DNA of 64,000 nucleotides from assembly GCA_945920185.1 (NCBI GenBank), contig CAMEJP010000002.1:1-64000 (forward strand), read 5' to 3'. The DNA is from an uncultured Eubacterium sp. GTDB taxonomy: Bacteria; Bacillota; Clostridia; Lachnospirales; Lachnospiraceae. The notes below the pieces were generated by a model. It worked only from the letters and a program-made list of their open reading frames with translations. It did no database searches and was not told where the DNA came from. The position numbers and the translations under genes were made by a program. Shown piece by piece: positions 1-7,305 of this stretch. Numbering within the stretch: the stretch's first letter is position 1; every line of letters begins with the position of its first letter.

Positions 1-43
1 ATTAAATAAGCTCAAGAGTGTAAAACGATTCAAGAGCAGGTAT

Positions 44-104
44 TAATTTGAATTTGTCGGATTGGTAAATTCCAATTTTTAGAATTAGACAAATTTGAAT
101 TTGG
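44..104. other. Inverted/direct repeat ahead of small membrane protein gene
   Basis: AATTTGTC and GACAAATT face each other and enclose a smaller hairpin (ATTGG / CCAAT). The phrase AATTTGAATTTG also occurs twice as a direct repeat. The block sits directly before the GGTGGAGG ribosome site of the gene at 118 and could be an operator or an attenuator; function is not known. Confidence 0.4.
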
Positions 105-117
105 TGGAGGTGTTTGT

Positions 118-426
118 ATGATTGGTTTTAGTATTATGATGTGGTTCGTCTCGTTTGTTATACTTATGGTTGCCGTAGCTTTATTAAGAGGAAATGTTTC
201 AACTATGCACGGAAAAGTTTTTGATACCACAGAAGATAAAGTTGGGTATGGTAAACAATTAGGTAAAATGTCCCTTTTTATAAGCATTGGATTGTGTACA
301 TGTGGTGTAGTAGCTTTCTTGATAAAAAGCAGTATGGCAATAGTCTATGCCTTGGTAATACTTTTAGTAGTTATAGTTGTATCTGCTATATGGTTTGTTT
401 TTATACAAAAAAGATATATGAGATAG
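118..426 (+). CDS. Small three-helix membrane protein, unknown function
   Basis: A 102-residue protein with three predicted membrane helices (about residues 4-23, 51-68 and 73-95) and a short hydrophilic loop (residues 25-50) rich in Gly, Asp and Lys. A strong GGTGGAGG ribosome site lies 7-8 bases before the ATG. Overall layout recalls DUF3784-type small membrane proteins of Clostridia, but I do not recognise a diagnostic motif. It lies on the mobile element, in the opposite direction to the mob operon. Confidence 0.6.
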   Translation: MIGFSIMMWFVSFVILMVAVALLRGNVSTMHGKVFDTTEDKVGYGKQLGKMSLFISIGLCTCGVVAFLIKSSMAIVYALVILLVVIVVSAIWFVFIQKRYMR

Positions 427-515
427 ATTATTCTATTTTAATAAATCGCTTGAAACTTTCAGTTTCATGAATTGTTATTGGGATGCATCTAAGGTCGGAA
501 AAGGTTGGTGTATGG

Positions 516-689
516 ATGAAAAATGAATTGGCAGGCATAATAAATGGTGTAGAGTTATATATCCCAGTTCCTGAGAATGAGACTGAAAAAAGAGAGCTAG
601 AATTTAGAGAAAAAAGGTTCTGCAATTTTCTTGGAGATATTATCCTAAAGTACTACAGTGAGATTGAAGAGAAAATGAATAGTGACTAA
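516..689 (+). CDS. Small hypothetical acidic protein of the mobile element
   Basis: A 57-residue protein starting at the ATG that follows an AAGG-type ribosome site (about 501-504). An ATG at 483 in the same frame has no ribosome site. The C-terminal half is a charged amphipathic helix (around residues 20-57). No family is recognised. It is followed closely by a strong hairpin terminator at 742-785, which supports it being the end of a transcript. Confidence 0.5.
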   Translation: MKNELAGIINGVELYIPVPENETEKRELEFREKRFCNFLGDIILKYYSEIEEKMNSD

Positions 690-741
690 TCTTGAAGTAA
701 ATCAAGTGGTGAAAAACAGTTTAAACATTATTTGATGAATT

Positions 742-785
742 ATGCAGCCATTGTATGATTTTGTAAAATCATACGCCGGCTGCAT
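742..785 (+). terminator. Rho-independent terminator
   Basis: Two stacked stems: ATGCAGCC pairs with GGCTGCAT, and inside it GTATGATTTT pairs with AAAATCATAC. The hairpin is followed by CTTTTTAT on the plus strand. Confidence 0.85.
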
Positions 786-826
786 CTTTTTATGTTACAC
801 TAAAGAAAAACGAAAGAGGTGCCATA

Positions 827-1105
827 ATGGACATTGATGGATATGTAAGATTTTTAGAAGGACAAAGACTTAGCCCTGCCGGAATAGCAACACGCAAAAC
901 GAAACTGTATGATGCAGAAGATTATATAGGAAAATCCGTGGATGAGGTTGTAGCAAACGATAAAGAGATGTATCAAGCATTGATTAAATTACAAGAGATA
1001 GATAATCCTGCTCATACTCCAAGACAAAATGCCTTAAGAAAATATTATGCATTTAAAAATGGAAAAGAGTTTCCAAGATTAAATAAGTTTTGTGCTGTGG
1101 AATAG
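827..1105 (+). CDS. Hypothetical protein of mobile element
   Basis: A 92-residue protein with a GAAAGAGG ribosome site 7 bases upstream. The sequence is basic to neutral and predicted mostly helical (LSPAGIATRKTKLYDAEDYI near the N-terminus, then a second helical block from residue 35). It has the feel of an N-terminal, SAM-like DNA-binding domain of tyrosine recombinases, but no catalytic residues follow and the homology is not certain. It may be a stand-alone small protein or the remnant of a larger gene. Confidence 0.5.
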   Translation: MDIDGYVRFLEGQRLSPAGIATRKTKLYDAEDYIGKSVDEVVANDKEMYQALIKLQEIDNPAHTPRQNALRKYYAFKNGKEFPRLNKFCAVE

Positions 1106-1130
1106 TGTTGCTTTTACGAAAACAATTATA

Positions 1131-1170
1131 GCCGGTGCAGATCACACAAAAGTGTTCTGTATCGGCTAAG
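1131..1170. other. Hairpin in gap before mob operon 3' end
   Basis: TAGCCG and CGGCTA face each other, with inner paired CAGA/TCTG and CAC/GTG and a short A-rich loop. It is followed on the plus strand by TTAATTTTAT and may end transcription of the gene at 827. A second 8-bp inverted repeat, TCCCCTTG / CAAGGGGA, lies at 1191-1216. Confidence 0.4.
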
Positions 1171-1257
1171 TTAATTTTATCCCTATTCTTTCCCCTTGGG
1201 AGTTCGGGCAAGGGGATAAAGGGGTTGGGAATGGTACACAAATCTTAATAAAATTTA

Positions 1258-1286
1258 TCCCGCCCATAAAAAGTACGGACGGGATT
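1258..1286 (-). terminator. Candidate terminator of the leftward mob operon
   Basis: ATCCCG and CGGGAT form a GC-rich stem with a short loop, just past the stop of the last leftward mob-operon gene. On the minus strand it is followed by AAATTTTATT, a weak U-tract; on the plus strand by TTTTG. Confidence 0.5.
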
Positions 1287-1292
1287 TTGAAA

Positions 1293-1472
1293 TTATTCAA
1301 CATTTTTCGACACCTCATTTATGAGCTTGGATGCATCGTAAAGCTGCTCTGCAAGGATGTAAAAGGCGTTTTCTTCGGGCGTGCCACGAAACATATCTGC
1401 AGTCTGTAGTTGGCGAAGCACACACTCAACGCCACCGATTTTCCACTCGGCAATCATAAGTTTGTCTTGCAT
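1293..1472 (-). CDS. Small hypothetical protein downstream of relaxase
   Basis: A 59-residue acidic protein. The start was chosen at 1472 because an AAAGGTGGTG ribosome site lies just upstream on the minus strand; a longer in-frame extension to 1613 would overlap the relaxase and lacks a ribosome site. The C-terminal half is a predicted helix. It follows the relaxase by 82 bases in the same direction and probably shares its transcript. No family is recognised; similar tiny proteins are common at the ends of Firmicutes mob operons. Confidence 0.6.
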   Translation of the reverse strand: MQDKLMIAEWKIGGVECVLRQLQTADMFRGTPEENAFYILAEQLYDASKLINEVSKNVE

Positions 1473-1554
1473 AAATTCACCACCTTTCGAGGTGACTTTA
1501 ATTCTACAAATGGCGAATAGCAAGCAATTCTCGTTATACAAGAAATTATTGCAT

Positions 1555-3216
1555 TTAGCGATGTTTTCTTCGCGGTCCACGAGAAATCTCCGGCACATTT
1601 CTGACATCTTCAAGGTCGTGCTTTTTGATTAAGTAATCAACCGAATCTAAAGGATTTGAAAGAAAACCATCTGCTTCTTTGCCAAGAACAGCAAGGTCTT
1701 CATCGCTTACTTCATCTCTGCCACCGCTAACAAGTTCGATGGTTTTAGCAGCACGCTTTTCTTCATAACCACGATAATTCAAAGCATATTTGGATGCAAG
1801 TTTCAATGTAAGAGGCGTAGCCTCATTTATTGCACACTGGTAATCAAATAGCTTTTGAGTTAATTCTTGGTAATAATTTTTAAGCGTTTCACGATACCAA
1901 GGGTCTTCCTTTTGTTCTAAGTACCACATCATTTTTTTGATGTCAAAAATGGAAATCATAATAGAACTACGTCGCTCTTCCATATTGCTGGCAAATTCAT
2001 TTGCAATATCAATATCATCCTCGGTAGCTTTGCTTACATCGAAATTCCTAAGTTTTCTAATTCCTTCAAACAACTGTTTACTCTTTGTGTTAGCTCTGCT
2101 TGCGAGTTTTCTAGCTCCGTCACGGATTCCTGCAACTCCTTCATTACTGTCTGACAGGAACGAGCTAATTCCAAGGATTTCTTTGATTGTTCCTCGTAAT
2201 CCGCTACGAGCTTCTTGAGTGAATCTATCTGTTTCTGTAGCTTTTCTATCGTTTCTCTCAAGGAAATTATCTCTGCTTCCAGAGTAGCCACCTCTTTTAA
2301 GAGCTTTTTCTCCCTCGCCACGGACATCTCGTACTCGCTCTTCCAATTCTCTTTTTCCCTCGCAGATTGCAGCTTCTTCAAGGTCGAATTGGTCTTGTAA
2401 GTCTTTGTTTCTTGTAATCTCATTTATAATAGCCTCCTTTGAAAAATCCATATTAAAGGTTTTGGTTAAAGTCTTATCTCTGACTGTAACCGTACCAAGT
2501 TCAAAAGTAATATATTTCTTTTTCCAGTTAGAAGACACGACAATATCATATTTGCGGTCAAGCTCCCCGATAAATTCATCCTTAGTACAAGCGTAGGATA
2601 GAACATCAAGTATTTCTGTAGCAATTTCTGATAGTCTTGCCTGCTTTTTGTTGTCGGTAAGCAAATTGTAGATGTCTTTCTTATAAGAAGTGATTGTACC
2701 CTCTTCGATTTTCTTGCCGTTAAAGTGCTTTCCTTTTTGAGTAATGCTAAGACCATAGGACGCACATAATTCATCGTTTATATCTTTTGCATTTTGCAGT
2801 TCCTCCGGGTTCATATGATATTTGTGTCCGTCTATCATTGATACAGAGTTAAGCACGATATGACAGTGTAAGTGTTCTCTGTCAGTATGTACTGTCACAA
2901 GCGTACAAAACTCTGGAAATACTTTTTCTACCCATTGTTTAGCAATATCAAGAGCAACTTCCGGTGTAATGTTTTCATCTTTATGCCAAGAAATAACGAA
3001 GTGCTTATACATTCGCCCACCGGTTTTATTGAAAAGCTCTTTGGTCTGCATAAAATGTTGAAACACTTTATCTGCAGTAACATCAAGATGAGGATAATCT
3101 CCAAGTACAAGTGTTAGGTCAGATGTAGTTTTCTTATCTTGTAGCACATATCCAAGAGTATTTCTTAATGCTGCTCGGGAACCTGAGCGTGAATTAACTG
3201 ACTTAATAACTGACAT
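1555..3216 (-). CDS. Relaxase / mobilization nuclease (MobP-like)
   Basis: A 553-residue relaxase of the PF03432 type, which nicks one strand at oriT and stays covalently bound to it during transfer. Visible motifs are a likely catalytic tyrosine at residue 23 (LGYVLQDKKT) and the metal-binding histidine cluster at residues 110-119 (HTDREHLHCH). An AAAGGAGGTG ribosome site lies 8 bases from the start. The start overlaps the end of mobC by 52 bases, which points to coupled translation. The region of residues 265-393 is a charged linker and carries a second, nested gene in another frame (2034-2423). The C-terminal third is helical with no recognised domain. Family assignment is firm; the exact MOB subclass is an inference. 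Confidence 0.9.
   Translation of the reverse strand: MSVIKSVNSRSGSRAALRNTLGYVLQDKKTTSDLTLVLGDYPHLDVTADKVFQHFMQTKELFNKTGGRMYKHFVISWHKDENITPEVALDIAKQWVEKVFPEFCTLVTVHTDREHLHCHIVLNSVSMIDGHKYHMNPEELQNAKDINDELCASYGLSITQKGKHFNGKKIEEGTITSYKKDIYNLLTDNKKQARLSEIATEILDVLSYACTKDEFIGELDRKYDIVVSSNWKKKYITFELGTVTVRDKTLTKTFNMDFSKEAIINEITRNKDLQDQFDLEEAAICEGKRELEERVRDVRGEGEKALKRGGYSGSRDNFLERNDRKATETDRFTQEARSGLRGTIKEILGISSFLSDSNEGVAGIRDGARKLASRANTKSKQLFEGIRKLRNFDVSKATEDDIDIANEFASNMEERRSSIMISIFDIKKMMWYLEQKEDPWYRETLKNYYQELTQKLFDYQCAINEATPLTLKLASKYALNYRGYEEKRAAKTIELVSGGRDEVSDEDLAVLGKEADGFLSNPLDSVDYLIKKHDLEDVRNVPEISRGPRRKHR
2034..2423 (-). CDS. Nested coiled-coil protein inside relaxase gene (MobB-like?)
   Basis: A 129-residue reading frame lying wholly inside the relaxase gene, same strand, different frame. 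It has its own near-perfect ribosome site: AAAGGAGG, then 9 bases (CTATTATAA), then ATG. The product is almost entirely a coiled coil from residue 35 to 125, with Leu/Ile/Val repeats spaced by charged residues (for example EVATLEAEIISLRETIEKLQ). Such a coherent heptad pattern is not expected of a chance shadow frame. Nested accessory genes inside relaxase genes are known in ColE1-type plasmids (mbeB and mbeD within mbeA) and in staphylococcal mobilizable plasmids (mobB within mobA). A relaxosome or membrane-tethering role is inferred by analogy only. Confidence 0.75.
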   Translation of the reverse strand: MRLQETKTYKTNSTLKKLQSAREKENWKSEYEMSVAREKKLLKEVATLEAEIISLRETIEKLQKQIDSLKKLVADYEEQSKKSLELARSCQTVMKELQESVTELENSQAELTQRVNSCLKELENLGISM

Positions 3217-3578
3217 ATTGGTTGCACCTCCTTTATCAATCCCATCACATCATCTGTCATTTGGTTTAGTTCATTCTTTGTAGGTAATTGTCCAGTGGTA
3301 TTTGCCACCTTTGCCATCTGATTATGATTAACGCCCATTCCTCTGGCTTGATTAAGTATGCCAATAAGATTAGCGTTAATATCTCTCAAATCTTTTCTAG
3401 TATCCGTATCAACCACTTTTGCTCCTTTGATGGCATTAAGAATAAATGATTGAGCTGTCATGCCGGTATCATCAAGCTGTGACAAAAAGGAATCATATTC
3501 CTGCTCGGACATATAGAATTTAATTTGAATTGGTCGTTTGCGTTTCGGGTAACTGTCTATTTTTCTTTTTGTTTGCAT
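3165..3578 (-). CDS. mobC: MobC-family mobilization accessory protein
   Basis: A 137-residue relaxosome protein that would bind near oriT and help the relaxase open the nick site. The N-terminal part is strongly basic (KRKIDSYPKRKR), then a ribbon-helix-helix-like segment, then the MobC signature region around residues 68-95 (ANLIGILNQARGMGVNHNQM), related to the N-L-N-Q-I-A pattern of the family. An AAAGGAG ribosome site lies about 9 bases upstream of the start. It is first in the mob operon and overlaps the relaxase start by 52 bases. Confidence 0.85.
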   Translation of the reverse strand: MQTKRKIDSYPKRKRPIQIKFYMSEQEYDSFLSQLDDTGMTAQSFILNAIKGAKVVDTDTRKDLRDINANLIGILNQARGMGVNHNQMAKVANTTGQLPTKNELNQMTDDVMGLIKEVQPICQLLSQLIHAQVPEQH

Positions 3579-3654
3579 TGTTCATCATCTCCTTTCGCTT
3601 GTGTGCAAACAAATCCGTTATGAAAAGCTGCGATGTTTCCTATCCATTTCATAA

Positions 3655-3770
3655 CGGAAGGGTAATCCAAAAGGGCAAAGCCCTGTTGGTGGGGTGCAGG
3701 GGCAAAGCTCCTAATCTTACATAAGGAATAGGGAGTGCGTTTTGTGTGCAATTTCCTATTCCGTTGGAAG
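3655..3770. other. Candidate origin of transfer (oriT)
   Basis: Directly upstream of mobC, in the usual place for oriT. It contains a short hairpin AGGGC-AAA-GCCCT near 3670 and a clear inverted repeat GGAATAGG ... CCTATTCC (about 3726-3764) enclosing about 22 bases. The GC-rich, G-tract-bearing stretch between them stands out from the AT-rich surroundings. A nick site cannot be named from sequence alone. Confidence 0.45.
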
Positions 3771-3784
3771 ATGTGCTCAGGTTG

Positions 3785-4203
3785 TTAGGGCTGAAAGCCT
3801 TAACTGGGTCCCGAGGGCTAGCCCTGGCAAGCGACCATTTGAGTCACTTCGTAAGAAGTGGGTACTCATAATGGGAAGCTTGCCTATCAGCAGATAAATA
3901 AAAAGTGGGATTGGATGGTCGTTTCAAGGGTGAAACTTCCAATCCCACTAATGCGTAAATTCTGCTGATGGTGGGTTTGCGATTTTGCCATGATGTGTCC
4001 AATATTGCAGCCGGTGTGTAAATTTGGATGCAGGTATTGAGGTTTGCATCGGGGCAAAATTGCTTCGTCATCGGCAACGATGGCGAACGGGATGGATATA
4101 ATTTTTTGGGTAAAGTCAGATTGGATAGATAAATATGTGATGTCATTTTGATGCCACTATATGCAGTCAATCTGACGTCATTTCTTTGTTTTTATCCATC
4201 CGG
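3785..4203 (+). ncRNA. Candidate large structured RNA or multi-hairpin DNA region
   Basis: Helices tile this gene-free stretch almost end to end: TTAGGGCT/AGCCTTAA (3785-3803); palindrome AGGGCTAGCCCT (3814-3825); GGCAAGC/GCTTGCC with inner GAGT/ACTC and CACTTC-GTAA-GAAGTG (3826-3884); TCAGCAGA/TCTGCTGA enclosing an 11-bp stem GTGGGATTGGA/TCCAATCCCAC and GTTTC/GAAAC (3887-3968); GCGATTTTGCC/GGCAAAATTGC (3979-4063); TTCGTCATCG-GCAA-CGATGGCGAA (4064-4087); an outer GGATGGATA/TATCCATCC with inner GTCAGATTG/CAATCTGAC (4088-4203). Two loops, GTAA and GCAA, are GNRA tetraloops only when read on the plus strand, which favours a plus-strand RNA. No protein reading frame fits. It matches no RNA class I can name; it could also be part of oriT or a single-strand replication signal. 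Confidence 0.5.
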
Positions 4204-4298
4204 AGAGATATTGCTGATTGATGATAGATAATTGTGAAATACAATGTAGATTATGTTTAACATAGGGATTTGCTTTGTTCCCGAGGTGGGCTAAGAAG
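4204..4298. other. Element edge, no gene seen
   Basis: AT-rich stretch between the hairpin block and the pilin remnant. It holds small palindromes (ATTGT-GAAAT-ACAAT and TATGTT-T-AACATA) that might be recombinase or terminal sites. No gene and no recognisable terminal inverted repeat. Confidence 0.3.
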
Positions 4299-4403
4299 TT
4301 TTTTGTGGTGCTGGTGGGTCTTGTAGTTCTTTTTAAAAAAGAGATTACAGGTCTTATAAAGGATATACTGTCAAAAGCTACTTCTCAGGCAAAGGATTTG
4401 TAA
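4299..4403 (+). pseudogene. 3' remnant of Flp-type Tad pilin gene
   Basis: A frame open only from 4266 encodes, in its last 34 codons, the end of a Flp-like pilin: a hydrophobic stretch (VVLVGLVVLF) followed by an amphipathic tail KKEITGLIKDIL and a stop three bases before the next gene. Clostridial Flp pilins have just this ending after an E-x-V-L-I-I-type segment. Here the leader peptide, cleavage site, Glu and first half of the helix are missing and replaced by unrelated mobile-element DNA. The position immediately ahead of the other Tad genes supports the call. No start codon or ribosome site remains, so it is very likely dead. Confidence 0.75.
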
Positions 4404-4406
4404 TTT

Positions 4407-6446
4407 ATGAATTTGAAGATATATAAAGGTCAAATAACGGTATTTCTGTCAATGATATTTATGATAATTGTTTCACTTCTCATTACACTTATCAATTACG
4501 TACGTGTAAGCAGCAGTATAACGGTTATAAATATGGCAGAAAGTATGGGCATTGACAGCAGCTTTTCTGCCTATGACAGAGAATTGCTTGAGGAGTTTGG
4601 TATTTTTGCATATGCAGGCGGCAAAGCTGCACTGCAATCAGAGATAAGTTCATATATAAATGAGAATCTTGATACGGACGAAAGTCTTATGGATATTTCG
4701 CTTAATAATCTTATTGTTTCACGGGTATATACCGTGTCTGAAAACGGCGGTGAATTTTTGGAGCGTCAGATTGTTGATTATATGAAATATGCTGCGCCCA
4801 TAGGCATCGGCGAGGATATTATAAAAGAAATATTAGGTATTGAAGACGATACCCCGGCAAAGCTGGTAACGGATAAGGTTATGGAACTGACGGATGAGAT
4901 TACGGAGGCATCCAATGCCGTATATATGCTTATGTCAGCCGTAGACGGCGTGGAAGTACAGGAAACCTTTATAGTGCATGACGGATTTGATATTGCACGC
5001 AGGGATACATTTGCAAAGCAGTTATCTCTTTATGATGATCCGGAGAGTTTGGGAATCAATTCTATGTATATTATGGATTCTCTGTCAGGCAAAGTAACTA
5101 ACCCGCTGAAGCTTTTAGGCAGAATAGAAATTCTTTTGATACAGTGGAAGCAGAGCAGGGATGAAGCTTTAGAAATTGAACTTATGATGAACATTGATGA
5201 ACTAAATGAACTCATAGAAAGTACTTATGCATGCCTGAAGGAAGCTAAATTTCAGGCATACCGGATAAAGGACTGTTCAGATACCATAGATAAGGAATCT
5301 GATGAGATTCTTAGTATGCTTGAGAACAACAGGGATAATATTGACGAAGAAGTTTATGAAGCACTGCTTAAGGAAGCAAATGCTTATCGGGATTTTAAAA
5401 GTCTTGAGACAAATCAAATGTGTGATACGGATGCGCTTATTACGGCAATAGACAGAAATATCGCTATACTCGAAAAGGGAATGTTCCTTAAAAGAGATTA
5501 TGGCGGCTCCTATATGGACTGGGATTATGAAAAATATCTCAAAAATATAGAGGCTTTCAGGGAGGCCTTATACGGATACAGCGTGTCGGATATTAAGATA
5601 GATTACAGTAACGTCAAGATATTCAATGACGGCGGCACAGACATTTTGAGAGAACTTAAAGGTATATACAACGAAGGTCTGCTTCATATGATTATGGGTG
5701 ATAAAGCCGTGTCTGATAAGTGTATACCTCAAAAATACGAAGTGAGTGAGAACTTCCCGTCTCCGCTTAAAGGAGTAAGTGCATTTTCAAGAAATGTAAT
5801 GTTTAATGAATATGATATAAGCAAATTTTCAAGTGCTGTTGACAATGATGCGGCAGGTTATCTTGATTATGAGCTGGAATATGTCATAGGCGGAAGAATA
5901 AGTGACAGGGATAATCTTGCCTGTGTGGCAGGAAAGATTACAGCCATACGAGAAGCGTCAAATTTTCTTTATCTTCTTACGGATGCAAAAAAATGTGAGG
6001 AAGCATACAGCCTTGCGACGGCAATTGCAGCAGGAAGCGGTATACCATGCCTTACAGAGGTGACAAAGCTTATTATATTAGCCGTATGGGCTTATGCAGA
6101 GTCTGTATCTGATGTAAGGCAGCTTCTTAACGGAGGCAGGGTTCCCATATGGAAGAGTGCTGATACCTTTAATATGTCTTTTGAAAAACTGATGACGCTT
6201 GATATGTCGGCAGAAAATAGAAATAAGACAGGTCTTTCCTACGAGGATTATATAAGATATCTGCTGTTTGTGGAAAATTACGGTAAGAAAAATATTGCTA
6301 CTGCCAATCTCATGGAGCTTTATATGATTGGCAGCGGAAATAGCGGTTTTTGCATTTCTGATATGATAGTGGGAGCTGATGTTATGTCAGAATATCTTTA
6401 TGACCGGGACAGGCAGTATATGAGAACTTCATCATTTTGTTACTAA
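4407..6446 (+). CDS. DUF5702-type Tad-cluster protein
   Basis: A 679-residue protein with one N-terminal membrane helix (about residues 10-32) in the pattern KGQITVFLSMIFMIIVSLLI, typical of the large TadE/TadG-like proteins annotated DUF5702 in Clostridia. The rest is predicted extracytoplasmic, mainly helical, acidic, with no catalytic motif visible. It starts three bases after the pilin remnant. A role as a minor pilin, tip or assembly factor of the Tad pilus is inferred from context. The gene is intact, but its native promoter upstream of the pilin has been cut off by the mobile element. Confidence 0.75.
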   Translation: MNLKIYKGQITVFLSMIFMIIVSLLITLINYVRVSSSITVINMAESMGIDSSFSAYDRELLEEFGIFAYAGGKAALQSEISSYINENLDTDESLMDISLNNLIVSRVYTVSENGGEFLERQIVDYMKYAAPIGIGEDIIKEILGIEDDTPAKLVTDKVMELTDEITEASNAVYMLMSAVDGVEVQETFIVHDGFDIARRDTFAKQLSLYDDPESLGINSMYIMDSLSGKVTNPLKLLGRIEILLIQWKQSRDEALEIELMMNIDELNELIESTYACLKEAKFQAYRIKDCSDTIDKESDEILSMLENNRDNIDEEVYEALLKEANAYRDFKSLETNQMCDTDALITAIDRNIAILEKGMFLKRDYGGSYMDWDYEKYLKNIEAFREALYGYSVSDIKIDYSNVKIFNDGGTDILRELKGIYNEGLLHMIMGDKAVSDKCIPQKYEVSENFPSPLKGVSAFSRNVMFNEYDISKFSSAVDNDAAGYLDYELEYVIGGRISDRDNLACVAGKITAIREASNFLYLLTDAKKCEEAYSLATAIAAGSGIPCLTEVTKLIILAVWAYAESVSDVRQLLNGGRVPIWKSADTFNMSFEKLMTLDMSAENRNKTGLSYEDYIRYLLFVENYGKKNIATANLMELYMIGSGNSGFCISDMIVGADVMSEYLYDRDRQYMRTSSFCY

Positions 6447-6460
6447 AGGAGAAGCACCTT

Positions 6461-7300
6461 ATGAAGCATACTGATTTAAAAGCAAGTCTTAGTATTGAAG
6501 CGGCACTTATACTGCCTGTATTTATATATGCAGTCATGGCGGTTATGTCGGTAATCAATTTCATAGGTACGGAGCTTAGGGTAAGAGAGGCATTATACAA
6601 CACTGCCATGTCACTTGCAAAGTATGAGTATGCTTATGAAACGGTAAAAGCAAATACGGATATAAATCTTGAGGAACTGGAAGACAGCTCTTTTATAACA
6701 TATCTCATAGGAACAGGTATTGAAATAGGCGCTTCAAAGGTTATGGTTGTTGATTATATCGGAGAAGACTGGCTTGATAAATCGTACATATCGGGAGGCG
6801 CGTCAGGGCTTAAATTCTGGTATTCGGACATTTTAAACGAACAGGGAATAATAGACCTTGTGGTTACTTATGAGCTTAGAAATCCTTATGATATATTCGG
6901 ACTGCTAAAGATTCCCGTAACATCACGCGCAAGAGTGAGGGTGTGGAAAGGTGATAAAAGCATATATGCATCTTCCGGTGAAGAAGATGAAAAATATGTA
7001 TATATAACCGAAAATGGCTTGGTTTATCATACAGACAGCGACTGCACATATATAAAACGGCAGATAATGCAGAGCAGCATATCTGACATTGCTCAGAAAA
7101 GAAATGACAGCGGTGCAAAATATTACAAATGCGATAAATGCCGTAAGGAAGGCAAAATATCGGAAAATGTATATTTTACACGTTATGGAACGAGATATCA
7201 TAGTGATAAAAACTGTTCTGAACTTGAAAGAGGAATAATTAAAGTAAAGCTTTCGGATGTATCTGACAGGGATATATGCAGTAAATGCAAAGGAGAATGA
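6461..7300 (+). CDS. TadE-like pseudopilin with two Ada-like Cys/His metal-binding modules
   Basis: A 279-residue protein; the start at 6461 is preferred over 6437 because AAAGGAG lies 9-10 bases before it. The N-terminus (SLSIEAALILPVFIYAVMAV) is a class III/TadE pseudopilin helix with the conserved Glu. The C-terminal 100 residues carry two copies of a small module with the order YHxDxxC ... CxxC: VYHTDSDCTYI ... YYKCDKC, and RYHSDKNCSEL ... DICSKC. This resembles the metal-binding fold found in Ada and attached to many secreted proteins. It suggests a pseudopilin that displays a paired zinc-binding head. Sits between the DUF5702 gene and the prepilin peptidase, closely spaced. Confidence 0.8.
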   Translation: MKHTDLKASLSIEAALILPVFIYAVMAVMSVINFIGTELRVREALYNTAMSLAKYEYAYETVKANTDINLEELEDSSFITYLIGTGIEIGASKVMVVDYIGEDWLDKSYISGGASGLKFWYSDILNEQGIIDLVVTYELRNPYDIFGLLKIPVTSRARVRVWKGDKSIYASSGEEDEKYVYITENGLVYHTDSDCTYIKRQIMQSSISDIAQKRNDSGAKYYKCDKCRKEGKISENVYFTRYGTRYHSDKNCSELERGIIKVKLSDVSDRDICSKCKGE

Positions 7301-7305
7301 GAAAA

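Larger units (their letters stand above)
1..4298. mobile_element. Mobilizable/conjugative element, right-hand part
   Basis: The segment carries a relaxase, a MobC-type accessory protein, hairpin-rich DNA next to mobC that fits an origin of transfer, and small proteins of unknown role. Its right edge is set by the abrupt start of host Tad pilus sequence near 4299, where a pilin reading frame begins in mid-domain. The left edge, any integrase and any type IV secretion genes lie outside the window, so it cannot be decided whether this is a full conjugative element or a passive mobilizable one. The edge position is inferred from the pilin remnant and may be off by about 10 bases; no terminal repeat was identified. 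Confidence 0.75.

Noticed and set aside
2466-2774. A third-frame ORF of 102 codons inside the relaxase gene
   Set aside because: No ribosome site, no regular pattern in the product, and it overlaps the conserved N-terminal relaxase region; a shadow frame, unlike the nested coiled-coil ORF.
3785-4203. Group II intron
   Set aside because: Multi-domain look is similar, but no domain V-like hairpin, no 5' GUGYG start and no intron-encoded reverse transcriptase could be found.
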